Counted from the stretch's first letter, positions 55,337 through 64,000 are shown. The stretch is DNA of 64,000 bases from Acidovorax sp. 69 (GCF_002797445.1 NZ_PGEP01000001.1:4154501-4218500); one strand, 5' to 3'. Notes: generated by a model not told the origin, from the letters alone. Translations and numbers: made by a program.

Positions 55337-56316
55337 CAGTGGCCCCCTGCCTTGCCGACGCGCAGGCGGGGATCCACAGCAAAGTACAACAGGTCCACCA
55401 CCAGATTGATCACCACAAAAATGAGGGCGATCAGGCAGAGGTAGGCCGCCATCACCGGGATATCAGCAAACGTCACGGCTTGAATGAACAACAAACCCAT
55501 GCCCGGCCATTGGAAAACCGTCTCAGTAATGATGGCAAACGCGATCAGACCACCGAGTTGCAGGCCGGTGATGGTCATCACGGGTACCAGCGTGTTCTTG
55601 AGCGCATGACCAAAATGAATGGCCCGGTTGGACAGGCCACGGGCACGCGCGAACTTGATGTAGTCGGTGCGCAGCACCTCCAGCATTTCTGCCCGCACCA
55701 ACCGCATGATCAGTGTGAGTTGAAAGATGGCCAGCGTGATCGCCGGCAAGGTGATGTGGTGCCAGCCCTTCGCCTTGAGCAGGCCGGTGCTCCACCAGCC
55801 CAGTTGCACCACCTCACCCCGACCAAAGCTCGGAAACCAGCCCAGGGTGACGGCAAAGAGCAATATCAGCAGGATGCCAATCAGGAAGGTGGGCAGGGAC
55901 ACCCCCAACAGAGACAGCGTCATGAACAGCTGACTGGTGAAAGTGCCGCGCTTGAGTGCGGCATACACCCCCATCGGCACACCAATCGCCAAGGCCAACA
56001 GCGCGGCGACCAAAGACAGCTCCAAAGTGGCCGGGAAGCGCTCCGCAATCAGGCGTGACACCTTGGCCCCTTGGCGCAGGCTCAGGCCGAACTCGCCTTG
56101 TGCCGCGTTCACAAGAAAGTGCCAAAACTGCACAAAAAAGGATTTGTCCAAACCGAGCGCGCTGCGCAATTCGCGGATTTGCTCGGGGGTGGCGTCCTGA
56201 CCCAGCAGAAACACCACGGGGTCTCCGACGTACTGAAACAGCATGAAGGAGATGAAGGCCACCGTGACCATGACAATCACAGCCTGTATCAGGCGGCGCA
56301 ATATAAAGGCAAGCAT
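55336..56316 (-). CDS. Dipeptide ABC transporter permease (DppB type)
   Basis: A 326-residue permease beginning MLAFILRRLIQAVIVMVTVAFISFMLF (first helix), the DppB/OppB-specific GDPVVFLLGQDATPEQIRELRSALGLDKSFFVQF and the EAA loop LEVLRTDYIKFARARGLSNRAIHFGHALKNTLVPV. It partners the DppC-like permease. The start at 56316 removes an unlikely N-terminal extension. Confidence 0.94.
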   Translation of the reverse strand: MLAFILRRLIQAVIVMVTVAFISFMLFQYVGDPVVFLLGQDATPEQIRELRSALGLDKSFFVQFWHFLVNAAQGEFGLSLRQGAKVSRLIAERFPATLELSLVAALLALAIGVPMGVYAALKRGTFTSQLFMTLSLLGVSLPTFLIGILLILLFAVTLGWFPSFGRGEVVQLGWWSTGLLKAKGWHHITLPAITLAIFQLTLIMRLVRAEMLEVLRTDYIKFARARGLSNRAIHFGHALKNTLVPVMTITGLQLGGLIAFAIITETVFQWPGMGLLFIQAVTFADIPVMAAYLCLIALIFVVINLVVDLLYFAVDPRLRVGKAGGH

Positions 56317-56457
56317 CAGAGAGTCGAGTGAGTGTTCGATAGAGACACCACAGCCACTTTTGGTAACCGCAGCGTCGTGGAGCAAGACGTCGTCGTCAAA
56401 CTAAACCAAAGAGAGCAAGGACTTACGGGCCCTTGCTCTCAGTGTGTCGAGAATAAA

Positions 56458-58038
56458 TCAGTTCATCTTGACCGTACGCATGTCCACGCGGTTATCTGCG
56501 CGATGGACCACTTCCACATTTTTCTTCATGGCCCAAGGGATGACCTGGTCATGCAATGGAATGTGCGAGACAGTGTCATTGGACAGTTGCAGCGCCTCGG
56601 TCAGCATGCGTGCCCGCACGGGGGCATCGGTTTCGGCCTTGATGCGGTCCACCAGATAGTCCATGCGCTGGTTGCTGTAGCGACCCACGTTGTAATTGCC
56701 ATCACCCCCTTGGCCCACTGTACGCACCAACGATTGCAAGCTATACAACGAATCAAATGTGGGCACACCCCAACCCAGCATGTAGATGCTGGCTTCGTTG
56801 CGCTGAATCATCGGGAAATAGTTCACCAGCGGCAAGGTGCGCAACTTGGCCTTCACCCCCACGCGAGACCACATGGCAGTCACAGCCTGGCAGATAGCTT
56901 CATCGTTGATATAACGATTGTTCGGGCAGGCAAAATCCACCTCGAATCCGTCGGGGTAACCGGCTTCTGCCAGCAGCTTCTTGGAAGCATCCACGCTATA
57001 GGGGAAACGCTTGCCCACGGCCTCGGTATAGCCCGCCACCTGTGGCGCCACGATCGTGCCCGTGGGCTTGCCCAGACCACGCATGATGTTGCGCGAGATG
57101 GTTTCGGCATCAATGGCTTGGTACAAGGCCTTGCGCACGCGAACATCCTTGAGTGGGTTTTTGCCCTTGATGTTGGATCCGGGAAGCTCATCGCGGAACT
57201 GATCCATACCCAGGAAAATGGTGCGATTCTCGACCCCGTCAATCACCCTCAGATCCTGGCTGGCACGCAGCCGCCCCAAATCCTGCGGCGAAGGGTCCAG
57301 CACCAGGTCCACCTCGCCCGACAGCAATGCCGCTATGCGCGTGGCGGCTGACTTGATCGGGGTATAGACGATTTCGGTCACATTGCCGTCCATCTTGCCC
57401 CACCAGTTGGGATTGCGCTTAAACACCATTTTTACATCAGGCTGCCACGACTCCAGCGTGTAAGGCCCCGTTCCCATCGCATTGCGGTGCGCGAAGTTTT
57501 CATCGGTACCCTTGATGTCCTTGGGCTCCACCGACTTGTTTTTCTCCGCCCACGCTTTGCTCATGATGCGCAACTCCGTCATCTGGCGAAGCAGGACGGG
57601 ATTGGGCGCAGACAAAATGACATCGAAGGTCTGGGCATCCACCTTGGCAACCTTACTGATGCCTTGAACATACGGCGTGAAATTCGACGTCTTGGCCATG
57701 GCTCGCTGAATGGAATACACAGCATCATCGGTCGTCAGCGCTGAACCATCGTGGAACTTAACCCCCTGGCGCAGAGTAAAACGCACCTGGGTGGGGCTCA
57801 CTTCTTTCCAGGATGTCGCCAGAACAGGCTCCACATCAAAAGTCTTGCTGTTGTAGTACACCAGGCTCTCATACACGTTCGCATGGAGGCCGTTTTGCAG
57901 AGCATTGTTCTGGGAATGAATGTCCCAGGTCGAAATCTCTCCCTGACTTGCCCATTTGAAGGGTTTGGCTTGCAATGCTGGCGCAAACAACAGCGCGGCG
58001 GCAACGGCTGCCGACAAAAGACTGTATTTGAGTTTCAT
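56458..58038 (-). CDS. Peptide ABC transporter substrate-binding protein B (family 5)
   Basis: A 526-residue family 5 binding protein: signal peptide MKLKYSLLSAAVAAALLFAPALQA, then KPFKWASQGEISTWDIHSQNNALQNGLHANVYESL and LRQGVKFHDGSALTTDDAVYSIQRAM. It is the first gene of the peptide-uptake run and a paralogue of binding protein A. The start at 58038 is set by the signal peptide and an upstream GAGGGTTCC. Confidence 0.92.
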   Translation of the reverse strand: MKLKYSLLSAAVAAALLFAPALQAKPFKWASQGEISTWDIHSQNNALQNGLHANVYESLVYYNSKTFDVEPVLATSWKEVSPTQVRFTLRQGVKFHDGSALTTDDAVYSIQRAMAKTSNFTPYVQGISKVAKVDAQTFDVILSAPNPVLLRQMTELRIMSKAWAEKNKSVEPKDIKGTDENFAHRNAMGTGPYTLESWQPDVKMVFKRNPNWWGKMDGNVTEIVYTPIKSAATRIAALLSGEVDLVLDPSPQDLGRLRASQDLRVIDGVENRTIFLGMDQFRDELPGSNIKGKNPLKDVRVRKALYQAIDAETISRNIMRGLGKPTGTIVAPQVAGYTEAVGKRFPYSVDASKKLLAEAGYPDGFEVDFACPNNRYINDEAICQAVTAMWSRVGVKAKLRTLPLVNYFPMIQRNEASIYMLGWGVPTFDSLYSLQSLVRTVGQGGDGNYNVGRYSNQRMDYLVDRIKAETDAPVRARMLTEALQLSNDTVSHIPLHDQVIPWAMKKNVEVVHRADNRVDMRTVKMN

Positions 58039-58358
58039 GGAACCCTCTTGTTGAAAAGTTTTACTATGCAGTAAAGGTTGCTCTATAGCCAACGGGAAAT
58101 CCCTGAATCCCTGGTGTACCGAAGGGCCTATAAATGCATCTCTATGCGGACCTTCCATGCAAGGATGGTGCCAAGCATTTGCACCGCTCCCATCAAATAC
58201 TCCACCCCGCTCACGGATCACGTGCCCCAGCAGTCACCAACCCATCTTGATCGCCTCAGGCGTATGGGTGCCGTTACAGATACCTCTATCCATCATGTAG
58301 AACGGGGTAACCAACCCACTCACAGCCCCTATGGGCAGCGCAGAATCTAGCGGCCATG
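58039..58358. other. Gene-free region upstream of the peptide-uptake operon
   Basis: About 320 bp holding the operon promoter region and the palindrome at 58060-58075. The one open frame on the plus strand has no ribosome-binding site, no recognisable domain and atypical composition, so it was not called. Confidence 0.5.
58060..58075. promoter_or_regulatory. Operator-like palindrome before binding protein B
   Basis: TTTACT-ATGC-AGTAAA, perfect six-base arms, 22 bp before the start codon. It could be a repressor site; the regulator is unknown. Confidence 0.45.
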
Positions 58359-58387
58359 AAAAAGCCGCCCGAAGGCGGCTTTTTTTG
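58359..58387 (-). terminator. Terminator after the porin gene
   Basis: AAAAAGCCGCC, loop CGAA or TTCG, GGCGGCTTTTTTT: a strong, bidirectional intrinsic terminator about 40 bp after the porin stop. Confidence 0.92.
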
Positions 58388-58426
58388 CTTTGATATCGGC
58401 AGTTGGCAATAAGCCAACCTTCGATA

Positions 58427-59473
58427 TTAGAAGCTGTGACGGATACCGAAGTCGTAGCCGTTGGAGTTGCTGTTCACACCAGTCACAGCACCGTTCAGAG
58501 CTTGAGCAGCGCCGTTCTTGTTGCTCAGGTGAGCGTACGTTGCGTACAGAGCCGTGCGCTTGGACAGGTTGTGCACATAGCCCAGAGCCAGCTTGTTCGT
58601 ACGTGGATCAGCACCAACGGTGTCGATCTTGTAGGTCGAGTAGGACAGACGAACTTCGCCAGCGCCCACGGGAACCAGACCACCGATCAGGAAGCCCTTA
58701 CCGTCGTTGCCGCCGCTGATCTTGTCTTGGTTGTAGTGAGCCATGATCTTGGCAACGCCCAGATCATACTGACCACCCAGGTTCACGGCCTTGATGTTGC
58801 CAGTCAGGAACTTGGTTTCGGAGAAAGCGATAGCGGCGTTGATAGGGCCGTTAGCGTAACCAGCGCGCAGTGCCAGGCCGTTGCCGTCCTTCTTGTTGGC
58901 AGCGTTGCTGTTGTTTTCACCCATGTAGTACTGGGCTTGGCCGTAGAAACCACCCAGGTTGCCAGGCAGGAAGTAGCCGATGGCGTTCGAAGCACGGATG
59001 GTGGTAGGGCCACCCAGGCTGGAGTTCAGGGTTTGGGTCGTGCCGACGCCGTTCGTGCCGAACGGATCAAACACAGTCAGGTTCCAGAATTGGGGGGTGT
59101 AGTCACGGCCCAGACGCACTTCACCGAAGCCGCCGTTCAGGCTAACCGTCGAACGACGGTTGAAAGTCAGGCCGCCGCCAGTGCTGGTAGCTGCTTGGTT
59201 GTTGGTGTTGGTAACGCCGCCAGTGCCGTTGTCGTTGTTCAGACCAGCTTCGAGCCAGAACGAAGCGGACATGCCGCCACCCAGGTCTTCAACGCCGCGG
59301 AAACCCAGACGGCTGCTGTTGTAGCCGGAGTTCGTCAGTTGCGACTTGTTAGAGACGCTACCGGAACCGTAGGCGTAGGTTGCATCAACCACGCCGAACA
59401 GGGTCACGGAAGATTGAGCCATTGCAGCGCCGGAAGCAGCCAGCACAGCCAGGGCAATCAGGGATTTTTTCAT
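58427..59473 (-). CDS. General porin, Omp32 family
   Basis: A 348-residue trimeric outer-membrane channel of the burkholderial porin family. Signal peptide MKKSLIALAVLAASGAAMA, first strand QSSVTLFGVVDATYAYGSGS, then SRLGFRGVEDLGGGMSASFWLEAGL and the constriction-loop region with LGRDYTPQFWN; it ends DFGIRHSF with the terminal Phe required for assembly. Its codon use (few rare codons) and strong terminator fit a very highly expressed protein. Omp32 homologues from Acidovorax/Delftia are anion-selective. Confidence 0.95.
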   Translation of the reverse strand: MKKSLIALAVLAASGAAMAQSSVTLFGVVDATYAYGSGSVSNKSQLTNSGYNSSRLGFRGVEDLGGGMSASFWLEAGLNNDNGTGGVTNTNNQAATSTGGGLTFNRRSTVSLNGGFGEVRLGRDYTPQFWNLTVFDPFGTNGVGTTQTLNSSLGGPTTIRASNAIGYFLPGNLGGFYGQAQYYMGENNSNAANKKDGNGLALRAGYANGPINAAIAFSETKFLTGNIKAVNLGGQYDLGVAKIMAHYNQDKISGGNDGKGFLIGGLVPVGAGEVRLSYSTYKIDTVGADPRTNKLALGYVHNLSKRTALYATYAHLSNKNGAAQALNGAVTGVNSNSNGYDFGIRHSF

Positions 59474-59788
59474 TGCGAGTTACTCCAAGGTTAAACATCG
59501 GGCTCCGGTACGGGGGGTCTATGGTGAAAACACCTGCACAGTCCCGCCGGTTTCCCGGGCCAACCTCCTGGTGGGGAAGTTGCTCTTATTGCACCAGACC
59601 CGGCCCGGTTTCGCAAAGGAATTCACCCACAATCGGCCCGAAAGGGAAAATTCGTTGCAGTGTTGCAACATTTCAGTGCGCACAGGCAAAATCCCATTTG
59701 GGCTATGCAACTCCCGTGCCCCATCTTTGGATTTTTTGTATCCAAGTGCAATTTATGTTTCGGCGCCCTTGTGCGTCCAAAGGCTTCC
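59474..59788. other. Divergent upstream region of porin and coq7
   Basis: About 315 bp without a gene. It holds the porin leader and promoter and a GTTGCA-GTGT-TGCAAC palindrome (59654-59669). I could not assign -35/-10 boxes with confidence. Confidence 0.4.
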
Positions 59789-60406
59789 ATGGACTCTTTA
59801 CTGACTGCTGCTGACGGCGCATTGCGCACGCTTTTCGCGAAACCCAGAGCCACCGAGAGGACGCCCGCCCACGGCATGGCAGAAGCCGAACTGGACGCAG
59901 CCCAAAAGAAACTGGCTGGAGCGCTGATGCGCGTGAACCATGTCGGCGAAGTCTGTGCCCAAGCGCTTTATTCCGCTCAGGCTGCCGTGACACGGGACCC
60001 CCAACTCCGCGCCCATCTACAAACTGCCGCGCAGGAAGAAATGGACCACCTGGCGTGGACCCAGCAGCGATTGGACGCACTAGGCGCCCGACCCAGCCTG
60101 CTCAATCCATTGTGGTTTGCTGGCGCTTTCGCCCTGGGCCTGGCCACTGCCAAGATCAGCGACCGCGCCAGTCTGGGGTTTGTGGTGGAGACGGAAAACC
60201 AGGTGGCAGCCCACCTTCAGAGCCACCTGGAGCGACTGCCCGAGCAGGACAAGGCATCACGGGCCGTGGTGGCCCGCATGAAAGAGGATGAAGAGAGGCA
60301 CGCGGCGCAAGCCAGAGCGTCCGGCGCATTGACGTTGCCAGCCCCGGCCCGTGCAGCCATGCGGGCTGCCGCCAAGGTAATGACCACAACGGCGCACTAT
60401 CTCTAG
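59789..60406 (+). CDS. coq7: 2-nonaprenyl/octaprenyl-3-methyl-6-methoxy-1,4-benzoquinol hydroxylase
   Basis: Di-iron enzyme for the last ring hydroxylation in ubiquinone synthesis (demethoxyubiquinol to hydroxyquinol), peripheral on the inner membrane. The 205-residue protein has the di-iron ligands in [23 protein letters not shown] (ExxH), [18 protein letters not shown] and [11 protein letters not shown] (ExxH). The start at 59789 ([16 protein letters not shown]) agrees with the family. It stands alone, divergent from the porin. Confidence 0.95.
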   Translation: MDSLLTAADGALRTLFAKPRATERTPAHGMAEAELDAAQKKLAGALMRVNHVGEVCAQALYSAQAAVTRDPQLRAHLQTAAQEEMDHLAWTQQRLDALGARPSLLNPLWFAGAFALGLATAKISDRASLGFVVETENQVAAHLQSHLERLPEQDKASRAVVARMKEDEERHAAQARASGALTLPAPARAAMRAAAKVMTTTAHYL

Positions 60407-60548
60407 ATCTAAAACCTGTCCACAGCGTCCCAGGAAATCACGGAAAGGTTCGCCACACCCCTGCGCCCTTGATACCCCCGGCATGCGGCATCAAAAAGCG
60501 TGAGGGAAATGAGGCGATGAGAGACAGAAATTCAGATGGGCGCCGCGC

Positions 60549-60998
60549 TCACCCCTCCAGCACTTCAAAACCGGTGGTGATTTCTGCCGTTTTCCCCAGC
60601 ATGATGCTTGCAGAGCAGTATTTGTCATGGCTCATGGCAATGGCGCGCTCCACCGCGGCAGGAGGAATCCCTGTGCCGGTGACGGTGAAATGCATGTGGA
60701 TCTTGGTAAACACTTTGGGATCGGTCTCGGCCCGCTCAGTGGTCAGTTTCACACTGCATCCGCGCACCACATGGCGACCCCGCTTGAGGATCAGGACCAC
60801 ATCGTAGGCCGTGCACCCACCGGTACCGGCCAGCACGGTTTCCATGGGTCGAGGGGCCAAATTCTGGCCGCCGTTGGCAGGGTTCGCCGCATCTGGCGCA
60901 CCATCCATGGTCAGGACATGGCCGCTGCCTGTTTCAGCCACAAAGCCCATCCCCGACTTGGTTCCAGCGCCGCCCGTCCAGCTGACTGTGCATTCCAT
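60549..60998 (-). CDS. OsmC/Ohr family protein (YhfA-like)
   Basis: A 149-residue OsmC-fold protein. Reactive cysteines occur in VLAGTGGCTAYDVVLILKR (about C62) and SHDKYCSASIMLGKTAEI (about C128), the typical spacing for thiol-dependent peroxide reduction; the first carries the characteristic GC-T. The overall pattern is of the YhfA/OsmC-like branch rather than Ohr. Start at 60998 with AGGAGA about 9 nt upstream. It converges with coq7. Confidence 0.88.
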   Translation of the reverse strand: MECTVSWTGGAGTKSGMGFVAETGSGHVLTMDGAPDAANPANGGQNLAPRPMETVLAGTGGCTAYDVVLILKRGRHVVRGCSVKLTTERAETDPKVFTKIHMHFTVTGTGIPPAAVERAIAMSHDKYCSASIMLGKTAEITTGFEVLEG

Positions 60999-61084
60999 TT
61001 GTGTTTCTCCTGTGTGACACGTGGTTTTTTTCGCACGGAATGGTCCGACGAAACGAATTTGATGCGAATTTTGCTGCATTGCAA

Positions 61085-61247
61085 CAAGACTCGCGCTAAA
61101 CTGACCTCAAGCGCTGCTTTTCACGGAGTGACAAAGCAGATGGCAAAAGCCCGACACACTGTCCGGCCCCAGCCACGCACCGATTGTCTCCTCCATCTCC
61201 TCAAAGGATGGATTAGCCCCAGGCCTCACGGCCCGGGGCTTTTTTTT
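61085..61247 (+). ncRNA. Possible small RNA ending at an orphan terminator
   Basis: No plus-strand gene lies between coq7 (ends 60406) and ilvA, yet a strong plus-strand terminator stands at 61215-61247. Just before it, TCCATC and GATGGA (about 61191-61212) form another small stem. Together these suggest a structured transcript of 100-160 nt starting somewhere near 61090-61120. The 5' end is a guess, and no known RNA family was recognised. Confidence 0.35.
61215..61247 (+). terminator. Orphan intrinsic terminator before ilvA
   Basis: AGCCCC-A-GGCC, loop TCAC, GGCC-C-GGGGCT followed by eight T. It lies about 120 bp upstream of ilvA and is not preceded by a coding gene on this strand. Confidence 0.85.
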
Positions 61248-61369
61248 ATCTGTACGCAGTGCCTCACCCCGGTCAGCCCCCCACTTGCAGCAGCTTAGCG
61301 AGGGTGACGCCCTATGATGTGGGCCCCCGCCTGCCCTGCGCCTGAGCGGGTTCTCTCCCCTGCCCTGCC

Positions 61370-62932
61370 ATGACCCTGCACCTCACTCCCGCCGACTACC
61401 TGAAGAAAATCCTGACCGCCCGCGTATACGACGTGGCGGTAGAGTCGGCCCTGGAGCCCGCCAAGAACCTCGGCCGTCGCCTGCACAACAAGGTGCTCTT
61501 GAAGCGCGAGGACCAACAGCCCGTGTTCAGCTTCAAGCTGCGCGGCGCCTACAACAAGATGGCGCACCTCACGCCAGAACAGTTGGCACGCGGCGTGATC
61601 TGCGCCTCGGCCGGCAACCACGCCCAGGGTGTGGCCATGAGCGCCCACAAGCTCGGCACGCGCGCCGTCATCGTGATGCCCACCACCACGCCGCAGCTCA
61701 AGATTGACGCCGTCAAGACGCTGGGTGGCGAGGTCGTGCTGTTTGGCGAGAGCTATTCCGACGCCTACACCCACTCGGTCAAGCTCGAACAGGAACAGGG
61801 TCTGACCTTTGTGCACCCTTTTGACGACCCCGACGTGATCGCCGGCCAGGGCACGATTGCCATGGAAATCCTGCGCCAGCTTCAAAGCCTGGGCAGCAAC
61901 CAGCTCGATGCGGTGTTCGTGGCCATTGGTGGCGGCGGACTGATCTCGGGCGTGGCCAACTACATCAAGGCCGTGCGCCCCGAGATCAAGGTCATTGGCG
62001 TGCAGATGAACGACTCGGACGCCATGATCCAGTCGGTCAAGGCGCATGAGCGCGTCACGCTGGCCGATGTGGGCCTGTTTTCCGACGGCACGGCCGTCAA
62101 GCTGGTGGGCGAAGAGACTTTCCGGATCGCTCACAGTGGCCTGGTGGATGACTACATCACCGTGGACACCGATGCCGTCTGCGCCGCCATCAAGGACATC
62201 TTTGTGGACACGCGCAGCATCGTCGAGCCAGCCGGTGCACTGGCCGTGGCCGCCATCAAACAGTATGTCGCCACGCACAAGACCAAGGGCGAGACCTACG
62301 CCGCCATCCTGTGCGGCGCCAACATGAACTTCGACCGCCTGCGCTTCGTGGCCGAGCGTGCCGAGGTGGGCGAGGAACGTGAGGCCTTGTTGGCGGTCAC
62401 CATCCCCGAAGAGCGCGGCAGCTTCCGCCGCTTTTGTGAGGTGGTGGGCGGCCTGCCCGGCGGACCGCGCAACGTGACCGAGTTCAACTACCGCATCAGC
62501 GACGCCGCCCAGGCCCATGTGTTTGTGGGCCTGACCACGCAGGGCAAAGGCGAATCGGAAAAGATCGCCAAGAACTTTGGCCGCCACGGCTTTGAGGCAC
62601 TGGACCTCACGCACGACGAACTGGCCAAGGAGCATCTGCGCCACCTCGTAGGCGGGCACTCTGCGCTGGCGCAGGATGAGCGTCTGATGCGCTTTACCTT
62701 CCCCGAGCGGCCCGGTGCGCTGCTCAAGTTCCTGAGCCTGATGCAGCCGACCTGGAACATCAGCCTGTTCCACTACCGCAACCAGGGCGCCGACTACGGC
62801 CGCATCCTCGTGGGCATGCAGGTGCCCCCCGAAGACGCCGCCACGTTCGACGCCTTCCTGGCCACGCTGGGCTACCCGTATGTGGAAGAAACGCTGAACC
62901 CGGCCTACCGGCTGTTCCTGCGTTCCAAATAA
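61370..62932 (+). CDS. ilvA: Threonine dehydratase, biosynthetic
   Basis: PLP enzyme that makes 2-oxobutanoate for isoleucine. The 520-residue protein has the PLP lysine in PVFSFKLRGAYNKM (K56), CASAGNHAQGVAM, the phosphate-holding glycine loop IGGGGLISGVANYIK and two C-terminal ACT-like regulatory domains from about 335 to 510 (EERGSFRRFCEVVGG, ERPGALLKFLSLMQP), the site of isoleucine feedback. It is a full-length biosynthetic form, not the short catabolic TdcB. Confidence 0.96.
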   Translation: MTLHLTPADYLKKILTARVYDVAVESALEPAKNLGRRLHNKVLLKREDQQPVFSFKLRGAYNKMAHLTPEQLARGVICASAGNHAQGVAMSAHKLGTRAVIVMPTTTPQLKIDAVKTLGGEVVLFGESYSDAYTHSVKLEQEQGLTFVHPFDDPDVIAGQGTIAMEILRQLQSLGSNQLDAVFVAIGGGGLISGVANYIKAVRPEIKVIGVQMNDSDAMIQSVKAHERVTLADVGLFSDGTAVKLVGEETFRIAHSGLVDDYITVDTDAVCAAIKDIFVDTRSIVEPAGALAVAAIKQYVATHKTKGETYAAILCGANMNFDRLRFVAERAEVGEEREALLAVTIPEERGSFRRFCEVVGGLPGGPRNVTEFNYRISDAAQAHVFVGLTTQGKGESEKIAKNFGRHGFEALDLTHDELAKEHLRHLVGGHSALAQDERLMRFTFPERPGALLKFLSLMQPTWNISLFHYRNQGADYGRILVGMQVPPEDAATFDAFLATLGYPYVEETLNPAYRLFLRSK

Positions 62933-62942
62933 GAAAAATTTG

Positions 62943-62999
62943 GGTGAAATTGGCCTTCAGCGCTTATCCGATAAGCGCTGGTAGCTATCAAATCTGATA
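62943..62999. repeat. Dispersed palindromic repeat, family A
   Basis: GAAATTGGCCTTCAGCGCTTA-TCCGA-TAAGCGCTGGTAGCTATCAAATCTGATAA: the clearest copy in the window, with 10-base inner arms CAGCGCTTAT/ATAAGCGCTG. It fills the ilvA-cobS gap. Confidence 0.9.
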
Positions 63000-63018
63000 A
63001 ACCTACGGCCCAACCTCC

Positions 63019-63825
63019 ATGCAAGCCCTGCGCCATTACCTGCTGGCTGTGCAGTTCTTCACGCGCATCCCGGTCACCGGGCGGCTGGCGCAGTGGGTGG
63101 GCTACAGCCCGGCCATGCTGCGCGCCAGTGCGGCGCACTTTCCGGGCATTGGCTGGCTGGCGGCGTTGCTGTCCACCGGCGTTTATGCCGCACTCCACTG
63201 GGCCCTGGCGCCCAACCCGCTGGCCCCGGCCGTAGCGGCCGTGTTCTGCACCATCGCCACCGTGCTGATGACCGGCGGTTTTCATGAAGATGGCCTGGCC
63301 GACGTGGCCGATGGCCTGGGCGGCAGTGACGACCGCGAACGGGCGCTGGACATTATGAAAGACTCGCGCATCGGTGCCTTTGGAGCCATGGCACTGGTGC
63401 TGGCGCTGCTCGCCAAGCTCAGCCTGCTGGCGCTGCTGGGTGCCCACAGCCTGCTGGCTGCGGTGGCCGGGCTGGCGGGGGCGCATGTGCTGTCGCGTTT
63501 CTGGCCGTTGCTCATTGTGCGCAGCCTGCCGCATGTGGGCGACACGGCACGCTCCAAGAGCAAGCCCCTGGCGGACCAAATATCTGGCGCAGCACTGGCG
63601 GCAGCGGGTTTGTGGTGTTTTATGCCGCTGGTGGCAGTTGGATATGCCCAGTCAGCTCTGTTTTTAATAGCATCTATCACCATCAGCGGGCTGACTGCCG
63701 CCTGGATGGCTCGCTGGTTCGCCCGCCGGTTGCAGGGTTTCACGGGGGACTGCCTGGGTGCCACGCAGCAGGTCAGCGAGATCGGTTTCTACCTCGGCGC
63801 CGCACTCGCCCTGCCATGGATGTGA
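63019..63825 (+). CDS. cobS: Adenosylcobinamide-GDP ribazoletransferase
   Basis: Inner-membrane enzyme that joins adenosylcobinamide-GDP to alpha-ribazole, the last assembly step of cobalamin. The 268-residue protein shows the signature ALRHYLLAVQFFTRIPV at the start, GGFHEDGLADVADGLGG (the Asp-rich catalytic motif, about 92-108) and KDSRIGAFGAMALVLALL, with several helices after it. It overlaps the next gene by 10 nt. No cobalamin riboswitch was seen upstream. Confidence 0.95.
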   Translation: MQALRHYLLAVQFFTRIPVTGRLAQWVGYSPAMLRASAAHFPGIGWLAALLSTGVYAALHWALAPNPLAPAVAAVFCTIATVLMTGGFHEDGLADVADGLGGSDDRERALDIMKDSRIGAFGAMALVLALLAKLSLLALLGAHSLLAAVAGLAGAHVLSRFWPLLIVRSLPHVGDTARSKSKPLADQISGAALAAAGLWCFMPLVAVGYAQSALFLIASITISGLTAAWMARWFARRLQGFTGDCLGATQQVSEIGFYLGAALALPWM

Positions 63826-64000
63826 CCCCCCGCAGTAGCCGCCTGTGGCTGGTACGCCATGCAGCTCCTCTTGTGGCACCCGGCACCTGCTACGGCGCGC
63901 TAGACGTGCCCGCAGACGCCGAAGCGACCCGCATTGCGGCAGAACGCCTGGCCATTGCCCTGCCCACCCGGGCACCGGTATTTTGCTCTACGCTACAAAG
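63816..64000 (+). CDS. cobC: Histidine phosphatase, alpha-ribazole phosphatase-like (partial)
   Basis: The first 61 codons are inside the window. The start MDVTPRSSRLWLVRHAAPLVAPGTCYGALDVP contains the RHA phosphoglycerate-mutase-type active-site motif (catalytic His15) and CYGALDVP, typical of CobC, which dephosphorylates alpha-ribazole phosphate for CobS. The ATG lies within the last codons of cobS (ATGGATGTGA), so translation is coupled. Confidence 0.85.
   Translation, partial: MDVTPRSSRLWLVRHAAPLVAPGTCYGALDVPADAEATRIAAERLAIALPTRAPVFCSTLQ

Noticed and set aside
58078..58350. 90-codon open frame upstream of the peptide operon
   Set aside because: No ribosome-binding site, odd composition and no known domain.
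62933..63018. Cobalamin riboswitch before cobS
   Set aside because: The 86 bp gap is filled by a family A repeat; there is no B12-box and no room for the riboswitch fold.
63655..63690. TTTTTAATAGCATCTATC inside cobS as a family A repeat
   Set aside because: It resembles only the tail, has no arms and is within a conserved coding frame (LFLIASITISGL); probably chance.

Overview
The window looks like chromosomal DNA of a Comamonadaceae betaproteobacterium, probably Acidovorax or a close relative. The evidence is high GC, an Omp32-type porin, many Bug-type solute-binding proteins, HexR-type operators, CIRCE-controlled groESL, and several families of dispersed intergenic repeats that I associate with this group. 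No phage, transposase, CRISPR, rRNA or tRNA was seen. The identification is inferred from content and was not checked against a database.

Layout. 1-3970: a sigma-54 activator (cut by the left edge) diverging from a lone Rieske protein gene with a near-perfect sigma-54 promoter, then a LysR regulator diverging from argC. 4199-7791: two near-identical small exported proteins, groES-groEL behind a sigma-32-like promoter and a perfect CIRCE, and a DUF805 protein. 8021-32680: a carbon-metabolism island holding edd-eda (Entner-Doudoroff), a gluconolactonase-like gene, a sugar epimerase/isomerase, pgi, zwf, glk, a sugar ABC importer with a LamB-type porin, a two-component system whose response regulator is frameshifted, an AfuABC-like transporter operon ending in tal, and hexR. 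HexR-like 15-mers lie in three of its intergenic regions.

32905-49230: twelve same-strand genes for beta-oxidation of an organic acid (three Bug solute-binding proteins, etfBA, acyl-CoA ligase, class III CoA-transferase, crotonase, two acyl-CoA dehydrogenases, thiolase, FadB/FadJ-like fusion), with a divergent LysR regulator. The order resembles the pim (pimelate) operon of Rhodopseudomonas. Four genes in this run are followed at or near their stop codons by the same kind of ~110-150 bp repeat.

49380-58038: a complete dipeptide-type ABC importer with two binding proteins and an M20 amidohydrolase. 58427-64000: general porin, coq7, an OsmC-family gene, an orphan terminator suggesting a small RNA, ilvA, cobS and the start of a cobC-like gene.

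How the parts fit: sugar enters through the LamB-type porin and ABC importer, is phosphorylated by glk, and flows through zwf and edd-eda; pgi and tal connect to the hexose- and pentose-phosphate pools; HexR probably senses an Entner-Doudoroff intermediate and controls several of these promoters. The second half of the window is a scavenging region for organic acids and peptides or N-acyl amino acids.
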